Part shown: in pieces, positions 1-7,581 of the stretch
Layout: each line of letters opens with the position of its first letter
Numbering within the stretch: position 1 is the first letter of the stretch
Assembly: GCA_964503525.1 (NCBI GenBank)
Contig: CAZCZY010000082.1
Span: 1-11,379 of the forward strand
DNA: 11,379 nucleotides
Source: CAZCZY01 sp964503525
Lineage (GTDB): Bacteria > Patescibacteriota > JAUYIX01
Reading direction: 5' to 3'
Position numbers and translations under genes: made by a program
The notes under the pieces: model-generated
Told to the model about the DNA's origin: nothing
What the model saw: only the letters and a program-made list of their open reading frames with translations
Database searches by the model: none

Positions 1-13
1 TTTAAACCTATGA
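1..13 (+). CDS. Possible 3' tail of an upstream coupled gene
   Basis: The first complete gene begins with ATGA at 10-13. Read one base out of phase (codons 2-4, 5-7, 8-10), the bases before it give Leu-Asn-Leu followed by TGA at 11-13. Both gene junctions downstream in this operon use the same 4-nt overlap, and the next junction has almost the same bases (aaaacctATGA). It is therefore likely that an upstream glycan gene ends here. Only three codons are visible, so nothing can be said about the product, and the call rests on analogy with the neighbouring junctions. Confidence 0.25.
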
Positions 14-1533
14 ACTCCACGGCGTCCACCAATACAAATCACGCGGCTCCGCGTATGCGGTCCCTGGCATTGCCCAAAGTCCCACGGGATATTACGTGGT
101 TGGGGGTGCTTTTGGGTTTTCTTGCAATTGCTGGACTGACATTAAGCGTTGTGGCGGGACAATACGTTGTGGTTGGCACCCTGGCACTGATTATCGGAGT
201 GGTAGTGTTCGCTTATCCAAAAATTGGACTTGGCCTCCTTGTGCCAGCACTCTTTTTAGAAGCTGATATTTTTGATTTTGATTTACCGTTTGGGCGCTTT
301 AGGGTGTATCACTTTTTGATCGCCATTTTATTTGCACGAATTCTGTGGGACCTATGGCGACAAAAAATTACGTGGCGAAAAACGGCACTTGATTGGCCGC
401 TTGTTGTGTACCTCGGCATCAACGCAGCAGCACTTTATTTTGCACCGGATAAAATGTTAGCGTTCAAAATATTTGGACTATTGGTCTCGCTCGCAATGTT
501 GTATTGGGTCATAACAAACTCGATAAAAACTCGCGATGCATTTCATCGCATGGTGCGCGTGTTATTAAATTCTGCAGTTGTTGTCGCAATAATTGGTCTT
601 GCTCAGGTTGGTCTTGAGTGGCTCAATCAACATTATGATTGGAACATTTGGCACGGACCGGTATTGCACAGTGATATTTTGCCCTACGGTCGTCCCTACG
701 GAACCTTTGTCGAACCAGATTGGTTTGGTGCTTTTATGATGGTCACATTGTTGATCGCTGGTGCATTGTTTTTGTCCCACACCTATCGCATGCGCCAAGT
801 CAAAACATTGGGGCTGACGTTGCTATTTTTGGTGGTAACCTTGTTGGCTGCTGTTCGTGGCGCATGGCTCGGCTTAGTTGCTGGTGCTATCGCATTATTT
901 ATCATGGATAAAACTGGACGCCGCGATCTCACCTGGAATATCGCCTTGCCGGCGGTACTTGCCATCGCAATCGCTGGAATTCTCACTGCGTTAGTTGCAC
1001 CAGAGGTTTTGAGTTCGCTCATGGCTCGACTCACCAGCCTCGTCCAGTGGTCCTCAATAATTAGCGACCCACGCTATATCACCATGCAGGCTGGTTGGGA
1101 CCTGTGGCTACAATCTCCGTGGATTGGGTTTGGGCCCGGTGCTTTTAAAGTTCTCGGTGTCGTACCTTTTCAGGGCGAACTCCAGGCACTTATTTTAGGC
1201 TTTGAGGCTTTTCAAACAAACGCTTTTCTAACCGTATTGATCGACACCGGGATTATTGGTTTGAGTGCTGCGATATTTGTTGGGCACCGTTTGATCCGAA
1301 CAATCAGAAGGGGACTGCGCGCGGCGACTGCGATGGAATATCCCGTGTTACTCGGACTCACTGCTGCAGCGATTGGCTTATTTGTCTCATATCAAGTAAC
1401 GGCAGGCTTGTGGCTTGGGTTGCCATGGTTCTTGGTAGCACTTTTGGTTGCCGGCTCGACGCTCAAGCAAGACTCGGAAAAACCTCGCACTGAATCGCTT
1501 ACTGAAGCACTGCCTGGAGTAAAAAACCTATGA
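10..1533 (+). CDS. O-antigen ligase/polymerase-like (Wzy_C/WaaL superfamily) membrane protein
   Basis: This 507-aa polytopic inner-membrane protein probably joins or polymerises lipid-linked glycans on the outer face of the membrane. About ten to twelve hydrophobic segments run from residue 30 to about 482, after a short polar N terminus. Family landmarks are a GTFVEPDWFG stretch near 231-240, VRGAWLG at 282-288 (the conserved Arg-Gly of the ligase domain) and a large extracytoplasmic loop at about 331-400 with GWDLWLQSPWIGFGPGAF. Next comes TNAFL...TGIIGL at 403-418. Canonical ligases have His-Asn at the start of that motif; here it is Thr403-Asn404. No Shine-Dalgarno is visible in the nine available upstream bases. 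The gene overlaps the next glycosyltransferase by 4 nt (ATGA), so the two are likely coupled. The fold is clear, but ligase versus polymerase and the substrate cannot be decided. Confidence 0.85.
   Translation: MNSTASTNTNHAAPRMRSLALPKVPRDITWLGVLLGFLAIAGLTLSVVAGQYVVVGTLALIIGVVVFAYPKIGLGLLVPALFLEADIFDFDLPFGRFRVYHFLIAILFARILWDLWRQKITWRKTALDWPLVVYLGINAAALYFAPDKMLAFKIFGLLVSLAMLYWVITNSIKTRDAFHRMVRVLLNSAVVVAIIGLAQVGLEWLNQHYDWNIWHGPVLHSDILPYGRPYGTFVEPDWFGAFMMVTLLIAGALFLSHTYRMRQVKTLGLTLLFLVVTLLAAVRGAWLGLVAGAIALFIMDKTGRRDLTWNIALPAVLAIAIAGILTALVAPEVLSSLMARLTSLVQWSSIISDPRYITMQAGWDLWLQSPWIGFGPGAFKVLGVVPFQGELQALILGFEAFQTNAFLTVLIDTGIIGLSAAIFVGHRLIRTIRRGLRAATAMEYPVLLGLTAAAIGLFVSYQVTAGLWLGLPWFLVALLVAGSTLKQDSEKPRTESLTEALPGVKNL
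1516..1519 (+). promoter_or_regulatory. Ribosome binding site for the GT4 gene
   Basis: GGAG lies 10 nt before the ATG at 1530, inside the last codons of the ligase-like gene. It supports the ATG at 1530 and the 4-nt overlap start. Besides re-initiation at the ATGA junction, ribosomes could enter here independently. Confidence 0.5.
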
Positions 1534-2810
1534 AAATTATTCAGGTCAACAAATTCTATTTTGCAGAATACGGTACTGAGAAGTATTGGTTTGGGCTGAT
1601 GGAATTGCTGCGCTCGCATGGACACACTGTGATTCCGTTTTCTATGGAAGACTCTCGCAATGTTCCGGCAAAAAACTCTGGTGACTTTGTCTCGCGCGTC
1701 GACATGCATCGCGTCCAACTAAATTGGAGCGGGATCAAAAAAATCGCGCGGATGATTTACTCGCTCGAGGCCAAACATAAATTTGCCGCCTTGCTTGATC
1801 GCGAACAACCTGATCTTGTGCATGTGCACTCGATTCACCACCAAATCTCGCCTTCAATCTTGGGCGAGGCAAAGAAACGTGGCATCCCTGTCGTGCAGAC
1901 ATTACATGACTATAAATTAGTTTGTCCGAGTTATCATTTTCCGTTTAGGGAAGGAGCGGTGTGTCTGCAATGTCGCCGTGGAAATTGGCTGCATTTTGTT
2001 CGTCACCGGGGACATAAAGATTCTCTGGCCGCATCAATTGCGGTTGCACTAGAAAGCTGGGTCCACAGCATCACCAAAATATACGAACGTAATGTCGATC
2101 AATTTATTGTGCCCAGTGATGATATGGCGCAACACCTTATAGAGTTTGGTGTAGATCCAAAAAAAGTTACTGTCGTACCACACTTTTTAAGTCTCGAGGA
2201 GTGGACTGCAACGCCAAAGCGTGGAGATGGAGTACTCTTTGCAGGTCGCTTAGCAGCTGAGCGTGGCCTCGAACACTTGTTGAAGGCGGCCGTCGCCCTA
2301 CCAGAGCAAAAATTCTTAGTGGCTGGTGATGGGCCGGAGCGTGCTGCGCTTGAGGCAAAAATTGCCTTCCAGGAAATCAAGAATATCGAATTACTCGGTC
2401 GCGTTGATGGTCCTCGTTTACACCAGGCATTTAGGGACAGCCGTGTGGTATTCTTTCCGACTTTGACCCTAGAAACATTTGGACTGACTGTGTTGGAGGC
2501 AATGGCAGCTGGCAAACCAGTTGTGGCGACGCGTATGGGCGCGGTGTCTAATTTAGTTGTGGATGGTACGACCGGTTATTTATACGAATCTGATACACCG
2601 GAGCAGGGGATTGAGGAACTTCGCGCGATATTGTCCAATGACTCGCTCGCTATTAAAATGGGTGCGGCAGGACAAAATTACGCAAAAAAGTATTCACCTG
2701 ATAATCACTACGCGCAAATACAAAAAATATTTACTAGGCTCTTGGCAATAAAACAGCGCACGGTCACCGAGCAATTGTTTGTGCCGGCACGAGAAGGAGC
2801 AACGTCGTGA
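1530..2810 (+). CDS. Glycosyltransferase family 4 (GT-B fold)
   Basis: This is a 426-aa cytoplasmic or membrane-associated retaining glycosyltransferase, likely adding a sugar from a nucleotide-sugar donor to a lipid-linked glycan. The N-terminal acceptor domain (about 1-190) has the family-typical LHDYKLVCP at 125-133, followed by a small Cys cluster (C132, C145, C148) seen in a subset of GT4 enzymes. The C-terminal donor domain starts near 230 with LFAGRLAAERG (236-246), then VAGDGPE (264-270). The E-x7-E signature is ETFGLTVLE with Glu315 and Glu323, followed by AMAAGKPVVAT. No signal peptide or membrane helix is seen. The stop overlaps the next gene's GTG start by 4 nt. GT4 identity is secure; the sugar and linkage are unknown. 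Confidence 0.92.
   Translation: MKIIQVNKFYFAEYGTEKYWFGLMELLRSHGHTVIPFSMEDSRNVPAKNSGDFVSRVDMHRVQLNWSGIKKIARMIYSLEAKHKFAALLDREQPDLVHVHSIHHQISPSILGEAKKRGIPVVQTLHDYKLVCPSYHFPFREGAVCLQCRRGNWLHFVRHRGHKDSLAASIAVALESWVHSITKIYERNVDQFIVPSDDMAQHLIEFGVDPKKVTVVPHFLSLEEWTATPKRGDGVLFAGRLAAERGLEHLLKAAVALPEQKFLVAGDGPERAALEAKIAFQEIKNIELLGRVDGPRLHQAFRDSRVVFFPTLTLETFGLTVLEAMAAGKPVVATRMGAVSNLVVDGTTGYLYESDTPEQGIEELRAILSNDSLAIKMGAAGQNYAKKYSPDNHYAQIQKIFTRLLAIKQRTVTEQLFVPAREGATS
2794..2799 (+). promoter_or_regulatory. Ribosome binding site deciding a GTG start
   Basis: AAGGAG lies 7 nt before the GTG at 2807, the strongest Shine-Dalgarno in the window. It fixes GTG as the start of the DUF1972 glycosyltransferase, giving a GTGA overlap with the preceding stop and an N terminus (MKKLRIAILGHRG) that begins just before the first beta strand, as expected. 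Confidence 0.75.
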
Positions 2811-3970
2811 AAAAATTACGCATAGCTATTTTGGGGCATCGTGGTATCCCCGGCAATTATGGCGGCTTCGAAACCTTTGCGGAGGAGTTAGCCACGCGCT
2901 TGGTAAAAGAAGGCCACTCTGTTGATGTTTATTGCCGAACCAACACAGGAAATTACCGTGCCGACTCGTACAAGGGTGTGGGCTTAATCTATCTCTCTAC
3001 AATATCTAATAAGTTTCTCGATACGTTTGTGCATACGGCCAAGGCAATTTGGCATGCAACTTTTGTTAAGCGACCGGATGTAATCTTGATGGTTAATGTC
3101 GGTAACACAATTTTGAGTTGGATCCCTCGTGTATTTGGAATTCCGACGATCTTAAATGTTGACGGTCTCGAGTGGGAACGTAAAAAGTGGAGCTGGCCAG
3201 CCAAAGCATTTTTGCGTGTGTCAGCATCACTGTCACGATTTATGCCAACGGCCGTCGTGACAGATGCAAAGGTTATTTACGATTATTACCGTGATCGACT
3301 GGGACTTGATACGGCGATGATTCCGTATGGTGCTTCGGTGCAACGTAAACGCCGGACCGAAGTGTTAAATAAATACGGTCTTAAGGCCAACGACTATTAT
3401 TTGTATGTCGCACGCTTTGAACCAGAAAATAATCCTGACAAAGTGGTTAAGGCATTTGAACAGGTCAAAACCCGTCGCAAACTAATCATGATCGGCGACG
3501 CGCCCTATGCGACTTCATTTGTGCAACGCGTCCGTAGTACAAAAGACCCGCGGATAAAATTTTTGGGATTTGTGTTTGGGTTCGACTATAAATCATTACA
3601 GCAAAGTGCGTATGCATGTATCAATGCCACCGAAGTCGGCGGTACTCATCCCGCACTAATTGAGTCGCTTGGATTTGGAAACTGTGTTCTGGTAAACGGT
3701 ACGCCAGAAAATATGGAAACGGCCAATGGCTCGGCAATTCCGTTTTGGTTTTTTAGAAGCAAGAATCCCACAGCCGGTTTACAAAAAAAGATTCAGTTTG
3801 TGGATGATAATCCGCGTGTGGTGCAGCAATATCGTCGTAAAGCGGTGGTCCATATTCGTAAAAATTATCGCTGGGATACCGTGGCCGCGCAGTATTTAAA
3901 TCTCATGTATCGCGTAGTTCTGGGCGAACAGCGGATCCCTGTCGTACAGCTCAAAACGCGTCGCGCCTAG
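2807..3970 (+). CDS. DUF1972-family glycosyltransferase (rhamnosyltransferase-like)
   Basis: This 387-aa GT-B glycosyltransferase has an N-terminal DUF1972 domain, the family that includes streptococcal capsule beta-1,4-rhamnosyltransferases of the Cps2T/WchF type. Diagnostic segments are ILGHRGIPGNYGGFETFAEEL (residues 8-28), VDGLEWERKKW (118-128), TDAKVIYDYY (152-161) and IPYGA (172-176). The C-terminal donor domain has YVARFEPENN (200-209) and VGGTHPALIESLGFGN (277-292). The last is the equivalent of the GT4 acidic motif, with Glu276 and Glu286. No signal peptide is present, so it acts at the cytoplasmic face. It is the last gene of the overlapping glycan operon and ends 19 bp from the stop of the convergent wall-hydrolase gene. 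The family is clear; rhamnose as the sugar is inferred only from characterised relatives. Confidence 0.9.
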   Translation: MKKLRIAILGHRGIPGNYGGFETFAEELATRLVKEGHSVDVYCRTNTGNYRADSYKGVGLIYLSTISNKFLDTFVHTAKAIWHATFVKRPDVILMVNVGNTILSWIPRVFGIPTILNVDGLEWERKKWSWPAKAFLRVSASLSRFMPTAVVTDAKVIYDYYRDRLGLDTAMIPYGASVQRKRRTEVLNKYGLKANDYYLYVARFEPENNPDKVVKAFEQVKTRRKLIMIGDAPYATSFVQRVRSTKDPRIKFLGFVFGFDYKSLQQSAYACINATEVGGTHPALIESLGFGNCVLVNGTPENMETANGSAIPFWFFRSKNPTAGLQKKIQFVDDNPRVVQQYRRKAVVHIRKNYRWDTVAAQYLNLMYRVVLGEQRIPVVQLKTRRA

Positions 3971-3989
3971 CTCGCAAGATTTACGATAT

Positions 3990-6900
3990 TTAGTAGCGCT
4001 TTTCTATCGCAACGCCGCTATAGAACGATTTGAGGATTGCGTCGCGAGATTGTCCGGCAATCGCTCGCAAACGCGCAGCACTGGCGTCCATGCCAACTCC
4101 ATGGCCGCTGAGCGTCTTGCCGATGTTTTCTGGCACTTGGACACTGACGAGCCACGGCTTAACCGCACCACCCCAAACCTCGTGAAAGCCTCGAGTATGG
4201 CCGTCCGACTGAGAAAAATACGGCGTGACTACGACCGCACCTTGATAGGTAACCATTAGGCCGGTTGTAGCCTGTACCGCGGCGGCAATAGAGGGTGAGC
4301 GTAATTCAAAATTGTAGCCCTTGTAGACCTGGTCGTTCTTATTGTCTAGATCATACCCGTGCTCTGGATGCTTGCCACCATTACCGCGGTGATATTCGGC
4401 ATATGTTCGTGCCGCGGTGATCAACGTTTGTAAATAGGTGGGATTATCGCCATTGGATGCCTCGGCGAGGCCTGAGAGATATTGTTCGAGGGAGAGTTCG
4501 TTGATTGCATATAATTTTCCGTCGGCACTTGAGCGACGCAACTCAAACACCCCGCGAAAAGTATTATCGTTAAGACTTGGATTCCAACCTGGGCGGTCTT
4601 CATAATCTGGCAACTCTAAAATAGTCGAACCAACGGGCTCGAACCTCACTGCTTTTGTAGATGTTGCATTGATGGCGCCACTAATTGTATATCCCGAACC
4701 AGACCATGCCACGCTTGTACGGCTACCCGGAACATTTCCAAAGATTTTACCCGCAGTATCTTTGACAACATACTCACCATTGCCAGACACGGTCAGCGAT
4801 CCAGATGACGAGGTAATGCCGACGCGGACGGTCGGACCTGCAGCTCCAGAATACACTGTGTTGCCAACCGTTACCCTGGTCAGTTTAAAGTTGCTGCCGG
4901 GAATAACAACATTTTGATCGTCAAACAGAGCAAAATTTTCTGTCTCTGTGCCATCGATGGCGGCGGCGCGTAATTCTACAGAAAGTGTCGCGACTTGATC
5001 CGGACCTACCACGGGCGGCTCAAGTATTGTTGGTGTAGAGGAATCGTTCCAGGTCGCCGTTGCAAAAGCGCTGGCGTGGCCAGTCGGGTTTGCTGTTTTA
5101 ACCGTAACTTTGCCCAGATTTGAATTGCGCCACGTCGAAGAGCCGGTATTTTTGATTTTGATTTGTGTGCGAATAGTTTGATCTGGACTTAGTTGGATTG
5201 CTCCAGGTTCTTCAATATTTTGTGCTTGCCATGCGGGCCTGACCGCTACACGCAGCGTAAATCGAGAACCATCAACCGGAGCTTGATCGCCACTCACCAG
5301 ACGGTAAAACTCTTGATACTCACCAAGCTGCGGCGGAGCTGCAATCATAAATGTAAGATTAACCACGTCACCGGGTGCGACGTCATGCGGCAACTGCGCC
5401 GGCTTGTACGGCTCAAGCCATGTGTTGGCGTGAAAAATGGACGCTGTTTGTCCAGAAGCCAGAGCCTCTAGTGCCACAACATCACTGCCGCTTGCTTTCC
5501 ACGTAATGGTCGAGCGATTTGCTAAGGTCACACTCACTGGAATTAACTGGCCGGGGGCGCCGTATAATTGGATCGGTCGTTCGTACAATTCCGATTGATA
5601 CGGATTGCTAACTAAAAGATGCAGCACAAATTCTGCGCCAGGCATAAATGTAATGCCCTCAATGACTGGTTGCATTGGTTCGTAATAGTCGCCTGGTTTT
5701 GGTGGAACTTTTAATGTAAACCGGAAGACGCCTTCGCTATCGGGCAACACAGTTTCTGAATCGAGCAGCGTTGGTCGATAGGTTTGCGGCCAACTAGAAT
5801 CGTGAAAAACGCTCGAGCGGCCTTTGGGTTGGGTTAAGTTAAGCGCGGCAAAGTTTGTTCCAGACTTGGTCCACGGCAAGGCCCCTGTATTTTTTATCCG
5901 AACCTCAATATCGACGCGGGTACCACCCTCTACTGCTATGGGGTCTGGAGGATTAATTACCTGGCCCGCATACGCGGTCCTAACAGAACGCGTGAGTGTA
6001 AATTGTGTTCCTGCAATGGCACCTAAGCCTCGGCGAGCGGCCGCAAATGTGTCGCTGGTTTCGCTGATATTGGCAGCACCGAGTGGCACGACAAAGGTTG
6101 CGTTTTGTCCGGGTGCAACGCTTGCCTCGCGCATCACCGCCGTCTCCGATATAGAGGGCCAGCCGCTGGTATGCAAGGTGCTTGCGTGTACAGGATCGGT
6201 AGAAATTACGACTGGGTTTGCACCAGAATTAACCCACGTCTGTTGGCCGGTATTTCGTAATGTAATTGTTGCGTTGCCTGCGGTTTGCGGAGGCAAGATG
6301 TTTCCCGAGATACGCGTCACCGAGCCTTGGTAATCACCATTTAGGTATCCGGATTGTGCTGATGTTGCCGAGGCGCGAATAATTCCCATGCGAGCGTATT
6401 CTGCAGTGCCGGGGCAGAGTGTGGCATTAAAATCACGATGACTGGCGAGTGTAGATGCGCTGCGATCGATAAATACTTTAACTTGTTGTGGGTCGAGGTC
6501 ATATTTAGCAGTGAGGTAGCCTGCAAGATTCGCCACTGCATTTTCTGCCGCCGGTGTTGCGGTGATTTGTTCGTATGTGCCAAGCATTGCAATACCTACT
6601 GAGCCGGTGTTGTAGCCAGACGTATGTCCACCAACTGTCCCCAGGCCACCAACGCGACCCTCATAAATGTTGCCCTGCGAGTCGACTAAAAAGTTGTAGC
6701 CAATATCACCCCAACCCAAAGTCACGGCATGATAATAGTAAATACCGCGAATCACAGCCGCTGAGTCATTGCCGCCGTCACTGCCCGCCGTGTGATGAAG
6801 AATTAATTGTTGCACGCCGCCCTGGTCCGGGGACCACGTCATCCATGATTCGTCGGCCCCCCAGGCTGTCCTACTAATAATAGTCGGCTGACCGATAGTC

Positions 6901-7514
6901 GCGGCATCAGCAGTGATTGATTGTAACGCTTGTGTGCTGTTGGGCCCGGCCTGCGTATTAATCAAGTCCAATCGAACATCCAGTAGTCGAGGGGTTTTAT
7001 CGGGATTGGCGGTTTGCAAATTTGCCGCAAGTTGGACCTTGTCAGCCTTTGGCACAAAGATTAAGTCGCTCACCAGTGCATCTGGATCGTCGCGAACCTC
7101 AGCGTCTTCCGAAATCCGTACGTCGCGCCAGTCTGTCCAGATGTCTCCATCGGCCAAACGGATCTGAAGCGTGACGGCAGTACCCTCGGGTTGGTCAACG
7201 TGCCAGCGAACGCCGACAGCAATAAATGGATTTTCAGCAATAACTGGGGCTGATTCCGCTCGTAAAGTGCTTTGATAGCCCTCAGTGGTTTGCGGCAACG
7301 CAATGCCTGCTTGTGTGACCAGTGAGTTTTCTGTATTGCCAGGGGTAAGTTGTATTTGCTGGATGCTTGCTCCTATTGAACCACTAATGTGTTCGTCAAT
7401 TATCTTGTCGCGCCGCGCAATCGGGGACGCCACAATAGAAGCGACAGCCAAGGCAGCAGCCAGGCTTGCGAAGCTCCAGCGCAGAACTATTCGATGGGAA
7501 GTAGGGTTCTGCAT
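3990..7514 (-). CDS. Secreted amidase (PGRP) - 4x NBR1-Ig - SpoIID lytic transglycosylase fusion
   Basis: This 1174-aa exported wall hydrolase, numbered from the ATG at 7514, has these parts. Residues 1-33 are a signal peptide. Residues 85-190 form a beta-rich domain like those preceding PGRP domains in actinobacterial proteins (RLADGDIWTDWRDV). Residues 213-380 form a zinc amidase_2/PGRP domain with His240, Tyr273, His359 and Cys367 as expected ligands and catalytic residues; Thr365 sits where phage T7 lysozyme has Lys. Four NBR1-type Ig-like repeats follow. Residues 895-1174 form a SpoIID/LytB domain, with Glu1018 at the catalytic position in YLSGLAEA, then TAARTYAEYH, DNKNDQVYKG and SGHGVGM (1136-1142). 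The amidase would strip stem peptides and SpoIID would cleave the stripped glycan. An in-frame TTG at 7538 is upstream of the -10 box, so ATG is preferred. Domain calls are strong; the biological role (cell separation, remodelling or attack on other cells) is open. Confidence 0.9.
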   Translation of the reverse strand: MQNPTSHRIVLRWSFASLAAALAVASIVASPIARRDKIIDEHISGSIGASIQQIQLTPGNTENSLVTQAGIALPQTTEGYQSTLRAESAPVIAENPFIAVGVRWHVDQPEGTAVTLQIRLADGDIWTDWRDVRISEDAEVRDDPDALVSDLIFVPKADKVQLAANLQTANPDKTPRLLDVRLDLINTQAGPNSTQALQSITADAATIGQPTIISRTAWGADESWMTWSPDQGGVQQLILHHTAGSDGGNDSAAVIRGIYYYHAVTLGWGDIGYNFLVDSQGNIYEGRVGGLGTVGGHTSGYNTGSVGIAMLGTYEQITATPAAENAVANLAGYLTAKYDLDPQQVKVFIDRSASTLASHRDFNATLCPGTAEYARMGIIRASATSAQSGYLNGDYQGSVTRISGNILPPQTAGNATITLRNTGQQTWVNSGANPVVISTDPVHASTLHTSGWPSISETAVMREASVAPGQNATFVVPLGAANISETSDTFAAARRGLGAIAGTQFTLTRSVRTAYAGQVINPPDPIAVEGGTRVDIEVRIKNTGALPWTKSGTNFAALNLTQPKGRSSVFHDSSWPQTYRPTLLDSETVLPDSEGVFRFTLKVPPKPGDYYEPMQPVIEGITFMPGAEFVLHLLVSNPYQSELYERPIQLYGAPGQLIPVSVTLANRSTITWKASGSDVVALEALASGQTASIFHANTWLEPYKPAQLPHDVAPGDVVNLTFMIAAPPQLGEYQEFYRLVSGDQAPVDGSRFTLRVAVRPAWQAQNIEEPGAIQLSPDQTIRTQIKIKNTGSSTWRNSNLGKVTVKTANPTGHASAFATATWNDSSTPTILEPPVVGPDQVATLSVELRAAAIDGTETENFALFDDQNVVIPGSNFKLTRVTVGNTVYSGAAGPTVRVGITSSSGSLTVSGNGEYVVKDTAGKIFGNVPGSRTSVAWSGSGYTISGAINATSTKAVRFEPVGSTILELPDYEDRPGWNPSLNDNTFRGVFELRRSSADGKLYAINELSLEQYLSGLAEASNGDNPTYLQTLITAARTYAEYHRGNGGKHPEHGYDLDNKNDQVYKGYNFELRSPSIAAAVQATTGLMVTYQGAVVVTPYFSQSDGHTRGFHEVWGGAVKPWLVSVQVPENIGKTLSGHGVGMDASAARLRAIAGQSRDAILKSFYSGVAIEKRY
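4860..6338 (-). repeat. Four tandem NBR1-type Ig-like domain repeats (protein level)
   Basis: Between the amidase and SpoIID domains lie four units of about 115-125 residues, roughly residues 393-510, 511-635, 636-758 and 759-885. Each has an N-TG-x-x-x-W strand and a second Trp 25-27 residues later: W427/W452, W548/W575, W672/W699 and W795/W822. A proline/glycine turn (APG, PDS, APG, GPD) comes before the last strands. This matches the four-tryptophan NBR1 Ig-like family found in bacterial secreted proteins. The repeats have diverged at DNA level, so they are old duplications. They probably act as a spacer or in binding; no catalytic motif is seen. Confidence 0.8.
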
Positions 7515-7524
7515 ATCGACACCT

Positions 7525-7553
7525 ATTCTAACATGCAATACCTATCCTGTCAA
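7525..7553 (-). promoter_or_regulatory. Near-consensus promoter of the amidase/SpoIID gene
   Basis: On the minus strand TTGACA (7548-7553) is followed after exactly 17 nt by TAGAAT (7525-7530), with TG one base before the -10 (extended -10). This is one mismatch from the sigma-70-type consensus. The expected transcription start is about 7518, only about 4 nt before the ATG at 7514, so the mRNA would be nearly leaderless. An AGGTG at 7520-7524 looks like a Shine-Dalgarno but would lie upstream of that start site and not be transcribed from this promoter. Confidence 0.75.
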
Positions 7554-7572
7554 GGTTTTTCAGCACCGGCCA

Positions 7573-7581
7573 TGTTATTAT
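7573..7581 (+). promoter_or_regulatory. Extended -10 promoter of the S8 protease gene
   Basis: TGTTATTAT is a TGn-TATTAT extended -10 element. No good -35 is seen at 16-18 nt spacing, as is usual for extended -10 promoters. Transcription would start near 7588, about 2 nt before the ATG at 7590, again giving an almost leaderless mRNA. There is no usable Shine-Dalgarno: a TGGA directly abuts the ATG. Part of the 75-bp spacer is shared with the opposite promoter, so the two genes may be co-controlled. Confidence 0.5.

Noticed and set aside
3994..4020. Possible hairpin terminator (TAGCG ... CGCTA)
   Set aside because: It has only a 5-bp stem with a 17-nt loop, no T-run, and lies within the coding end of the hydrolase gene.
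5824..6333. 169-codon + strand open frame opposite the Ig-like repeats
   Set aside because: It lies wholly antisense to the wall-hydrolase gene. Its protein has no recognisable domain, and the opposite strand has clear domain motifs throughout.
7515..7538. TTG start for the wall hydrolase
   Set aside because: The best promoter in the window has its -10 inside this stretch, and ATG 7514 gives a normal signal peptide.
7547..7552. CTGTCA as -35 of the plus-strand protease promoter
   Set aside because: Spacing to the TATTAT -10 is 23 nt, too long. The bases coincide with the complement of the opposite gene's TTGACA.
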